Below are positions 6,447 through 7,779 of a DNA stretch of 7,779 bases, piece by piece. This DNA comes from Bacteroidales bacterium (GTDB lineage: Bacteria > Bacteroidota > Bacteroidia > Bacteroidales > UBA7960). The stretch spans positions 1-7,779 of the forward strand of contig PWND01000069.1 in the NCBI GenBank assembly GCA_003557965.1, written 5' to 3'. A program made the position numbers and the translations under genes. The stretch's first letter is position 1. The number at the start of each line of letters is the position of its first letter. The notes below the pieces were generated by a model. The model did no database searches. It saw only the letters and a program-made list of their open reading frames with translations, and had not been told where the DNA came from.

Positions 6447-7779
6447 TTAATTGCTTTCTTCAATTTTTAACAGTATAAAAATTAACTTTACAGGCTCGTT
6501 GTATTTATTCTTTATTGGATGAATAGCAGCTTGTGCATTAAACTTTGTCCCGTTTCTTTTTATAAGGCTAAAAGAACCTTTATATTTTTGTCCATTTTTA
6601 AGTTCATTCCACATTTGTTGGTATGTAGAGGTTTCAACAAAGTACTTATCAAAAAACTTTGTATGCGGTACGCCGGTAAGTTCACCCTCTGAAAACATTG
6701 TAATATCACAAAAAACCTTATTAACTTTTCTGATGTTTCCATCCATGCTAATTTCAACAAGGCCAACAGAATCAATAATAGCATCATAAAAGTTTTGGCT
6801 TTCAACTTCTTTTCTTTCCATTTCTTCCTGGGTAGCATGCATCTCTTCCATATTCTGGCGCATTTCTTCCTCTTGTGCCCGCATCTCTTCACTTTGCTCC
6901 TGTGACTGATGAAGGAGTTCTGTTGTTTTAATATTGATTTTTACGCTTGAAATAGTAGAGGCTATTGATTCAGCAATTTTTTCAACAAATTCAACCTGGT
7001 AAGGCTCAAGAACTTTAAAAGATGCTATTTCTACGACTCCAAAAATCTCTTCATTCAGCTTAAGTGGAACAATAAGCACACATCTTGGATTAGAATCACC
7101 AAGGCCTGAAGTTATGTGAATATAAGAATCCGGTACTTCTGTGAGGAAAATTGTTTCACCTTCCTGCAAGCATGTGCCAACAAGGCCTTCTCCCCAATGA
7201 ATTTTCTTCTTTACAAACTTTTTTCTATTAAATGCAAAACATGCTTTTAATTCAACAAACTTATTTTCTGTTTCTTCTTCATCATTCAGGATAAACATTC
7301 CACCCTGATTTGCATCAAGATATTTTACAAGGTTTTTAATGATACTAAATGAAAGTTCCTGGATATTATCATTATTTTGTCTTAACAGTTCAGCGAACTT
7401 AGCAACGCCTTGTGTTGCCCAGGACCTTTTTTGATCTTCTACTTTACGCTTTTCTTCTTCTTCTTTTGCCGCTTTCAAACTTTCTCTCATCTCAAGCAAG
7501 GCAACACCAAAATCATCTTCTTCGCTAAGTGGCTCAAAATCAGAAACAAAATTTCCTTTGCCAATCTCCATAGCAAAATTTGATTTATCTTTTATTCCTG
7601 TTACCAGAAAGTTAAGAGCTTTTGCCATTTCACCAATTTCATCATTTGTCTCTTTAATCTTGCTCTCAGGAACCTTACCCTGTCCCATCAATTGTAAAAC
7701 ATTTCGAAGTTTATTAACAGGACTGGTAATGCTTTTTATTGAGAATAAAGCAATCAAAATACCTCCAATAACTAAACCA
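6447..7779 (-). CDS. Second membrane sensor, N-terminus cut by window edge: TM-HAMP-HAMP-like-GAF-coiled coil-PAS
   Basis: The frame is open to the window edge, so the gene is partial. A TTG at 7757 that could be taken as a start is an internal leucine codon inside a hydrophobic helix (GLVIGGILIALFS) that leads into a HAMP domain, as TM2 does in the neighbouring sensor. Visible in order: the end of the TM helix, HAMP (to about 7590, with NDEIGEMAKAL), a HAMP-like segment (EIGKGNF, then FGVALLEM), the EEEEKRK linker, GAF (about 7376-6942), a Gln/Glu-rich coiled coil (about 6935-6804) and a C-terminal PAS-like domain (about 6800-6455) ending KIEESN. About 443 residues are visible. The membrane-distal sensor domain lies outside the window; by analogy it may be Cache, but this is unseen. 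No kinase, cyclase or chemotaxis signalling domain follows the PAS. The gene lies 80 bp upstream of the complete paralogue, on the same strand. It probably transduces an external and a cytoplasmic signal to a separately encoded partner. Confidence 0.82.
   Translation of the reverse strand, partial: GLVIGGILIALFSIKSITSPVNKLRNVLQLMGQGKVPESKIKETNDEIGEMAKALNFLVTGIKDKSNFAMEIGKGNFVSDFEPLSEEDDFGVALLEMRESLKAAKEEEEKRKVEDQKRSWATQGVAKFAELLRQNNDNIQELSFSIIKNLVKYLDANQGGMFILNDEEETENKFVELKACFAFNRKKFVKKKIHWGEGLVGTCLQEGETIFLTEVPDSYIHITSGLGDSNPRCVLIVPLKLNEEIFGVVEIASFKVLEPYQVEFVEKIAESIASTISSVKINIKTTELLHQSQEQSEEMRAQEEEMRQNMEEMHATQEEMERKEVESQNFYDAIIDSVGLVEISMDGNIRKVNKVFCDITMFSEGELTGVPHTKFFDKYFVETSTYQQMWNELKNGQKYKGSFSLIKRNGTKFNAQAAIHPIKNKYNEPVKLIFILLKIEESN
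6807..7643 (-). repeat. Paralogous core segment, copy 2
   Basis: This is the counterpart of 4393-5226, encoding the end of HAMP, the HAMP-like segment, GAF and coiled coil of the upstream sensor. It is one codon longer than copy 1 (NDEEETEN against NDDDENE in the GAF domain). Both copies keep the SWxTQGxAKFAxxLR entry motif, the ANQGG and ITSGLG motifs and two GAF cysteines. The flanking HAMP start and the PAS domain have diverged much more. Confidence 0.75.

Noticed and set aside
6560..6892. 110-codon open frame on the minus strand inside the second sensor
   Set aside because: It overlaps the coiled coil and PAS coding region in another frame and its translation shows no family motif; it is a shadow of the Glu/Gln-rich coding sequence.
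7755..7757. TTG as the start of the right-hand sensor
   Set aside because: It encodes a Leu inside a hydrophobic helix that continues to the window edge in the same frame and leads into HAMP; the gene is truncated by the window.
4036..7779. Chemotaxis receptors (MCP) or hybrid histidine kinases
   Set aside because: Cache, HAMP, GAF and PAS fit such proteins, but neither the MCP hairpin-tip sequence nor any H-box, N-box or G-box of a kinase is present.
1..7779. Defence system, mobile element, CRISPR array or RNA gene
   Set aside because: No transposase, integrase, nuclease, toxin-antitoxin pair, regularly spaced repeat, or tRNA/rRNA-like sequence was seen; gaps between genes are 5 to 96 bp.

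Overview
The window looks like ordinary chromosome from a low-G+C member of the Bacteroidota. Three things point there: the lineage-typical wording of CTP synthase (VAPGFG in the glutaminase loop, the GGTMRLG segment), a long YidC with a charged periplasmic region placed directly after pyrG, and TATATTTG boxes matching the Bacteroidota -7 promoter consensus (TAnnTTTG) with no clear Shine-Dalgarno sequences. Assignment below phylum is not possible from this sequence alone.

Left part (1-3228, plus strand): the last 391 codons of pyrG (CTP synthase) run in from the left edge. A 96-bp gap follows, carrying a -7-type promoter box and a short inverted repeat, then a complete yidC (membrane protein insertase, 651 aa). 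Centre (3234-3971, minus strand): a complete mqnA (chorismate dehydratase, futalosine route to menaquinone), converging on yidC with only 5 bp between the two stop codons. Right part (4036-7779, minus strand): two paralogous sensor proteins in tandem. The first is complete: TM, Cache, TM, HAMP, HAMP-like segment, GAF, coiled coil, PAS. The second has lost its N-terminus to the window edge but shows the same order from its last membrane helix onward.

The left genes are housekeeping functions: nucleotide synthesis, membrane protein assembly and quinone synthesis. The two sensors are the accessory part. They share a well-conserved HAMP/GAF/coil core but have clearly different PAS domains, and neither carries a recognisable kinase, cyclase, phosphatase or chemotaxis signalling domain. 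They therefore probably signal through a partner encoded elsewhere. No intergenic gap exceeds 100 bp. I see no RNA gene, mobile element or CRISPR array, and no convincing new multi-gene system. The sensor pair is the most interesting part.
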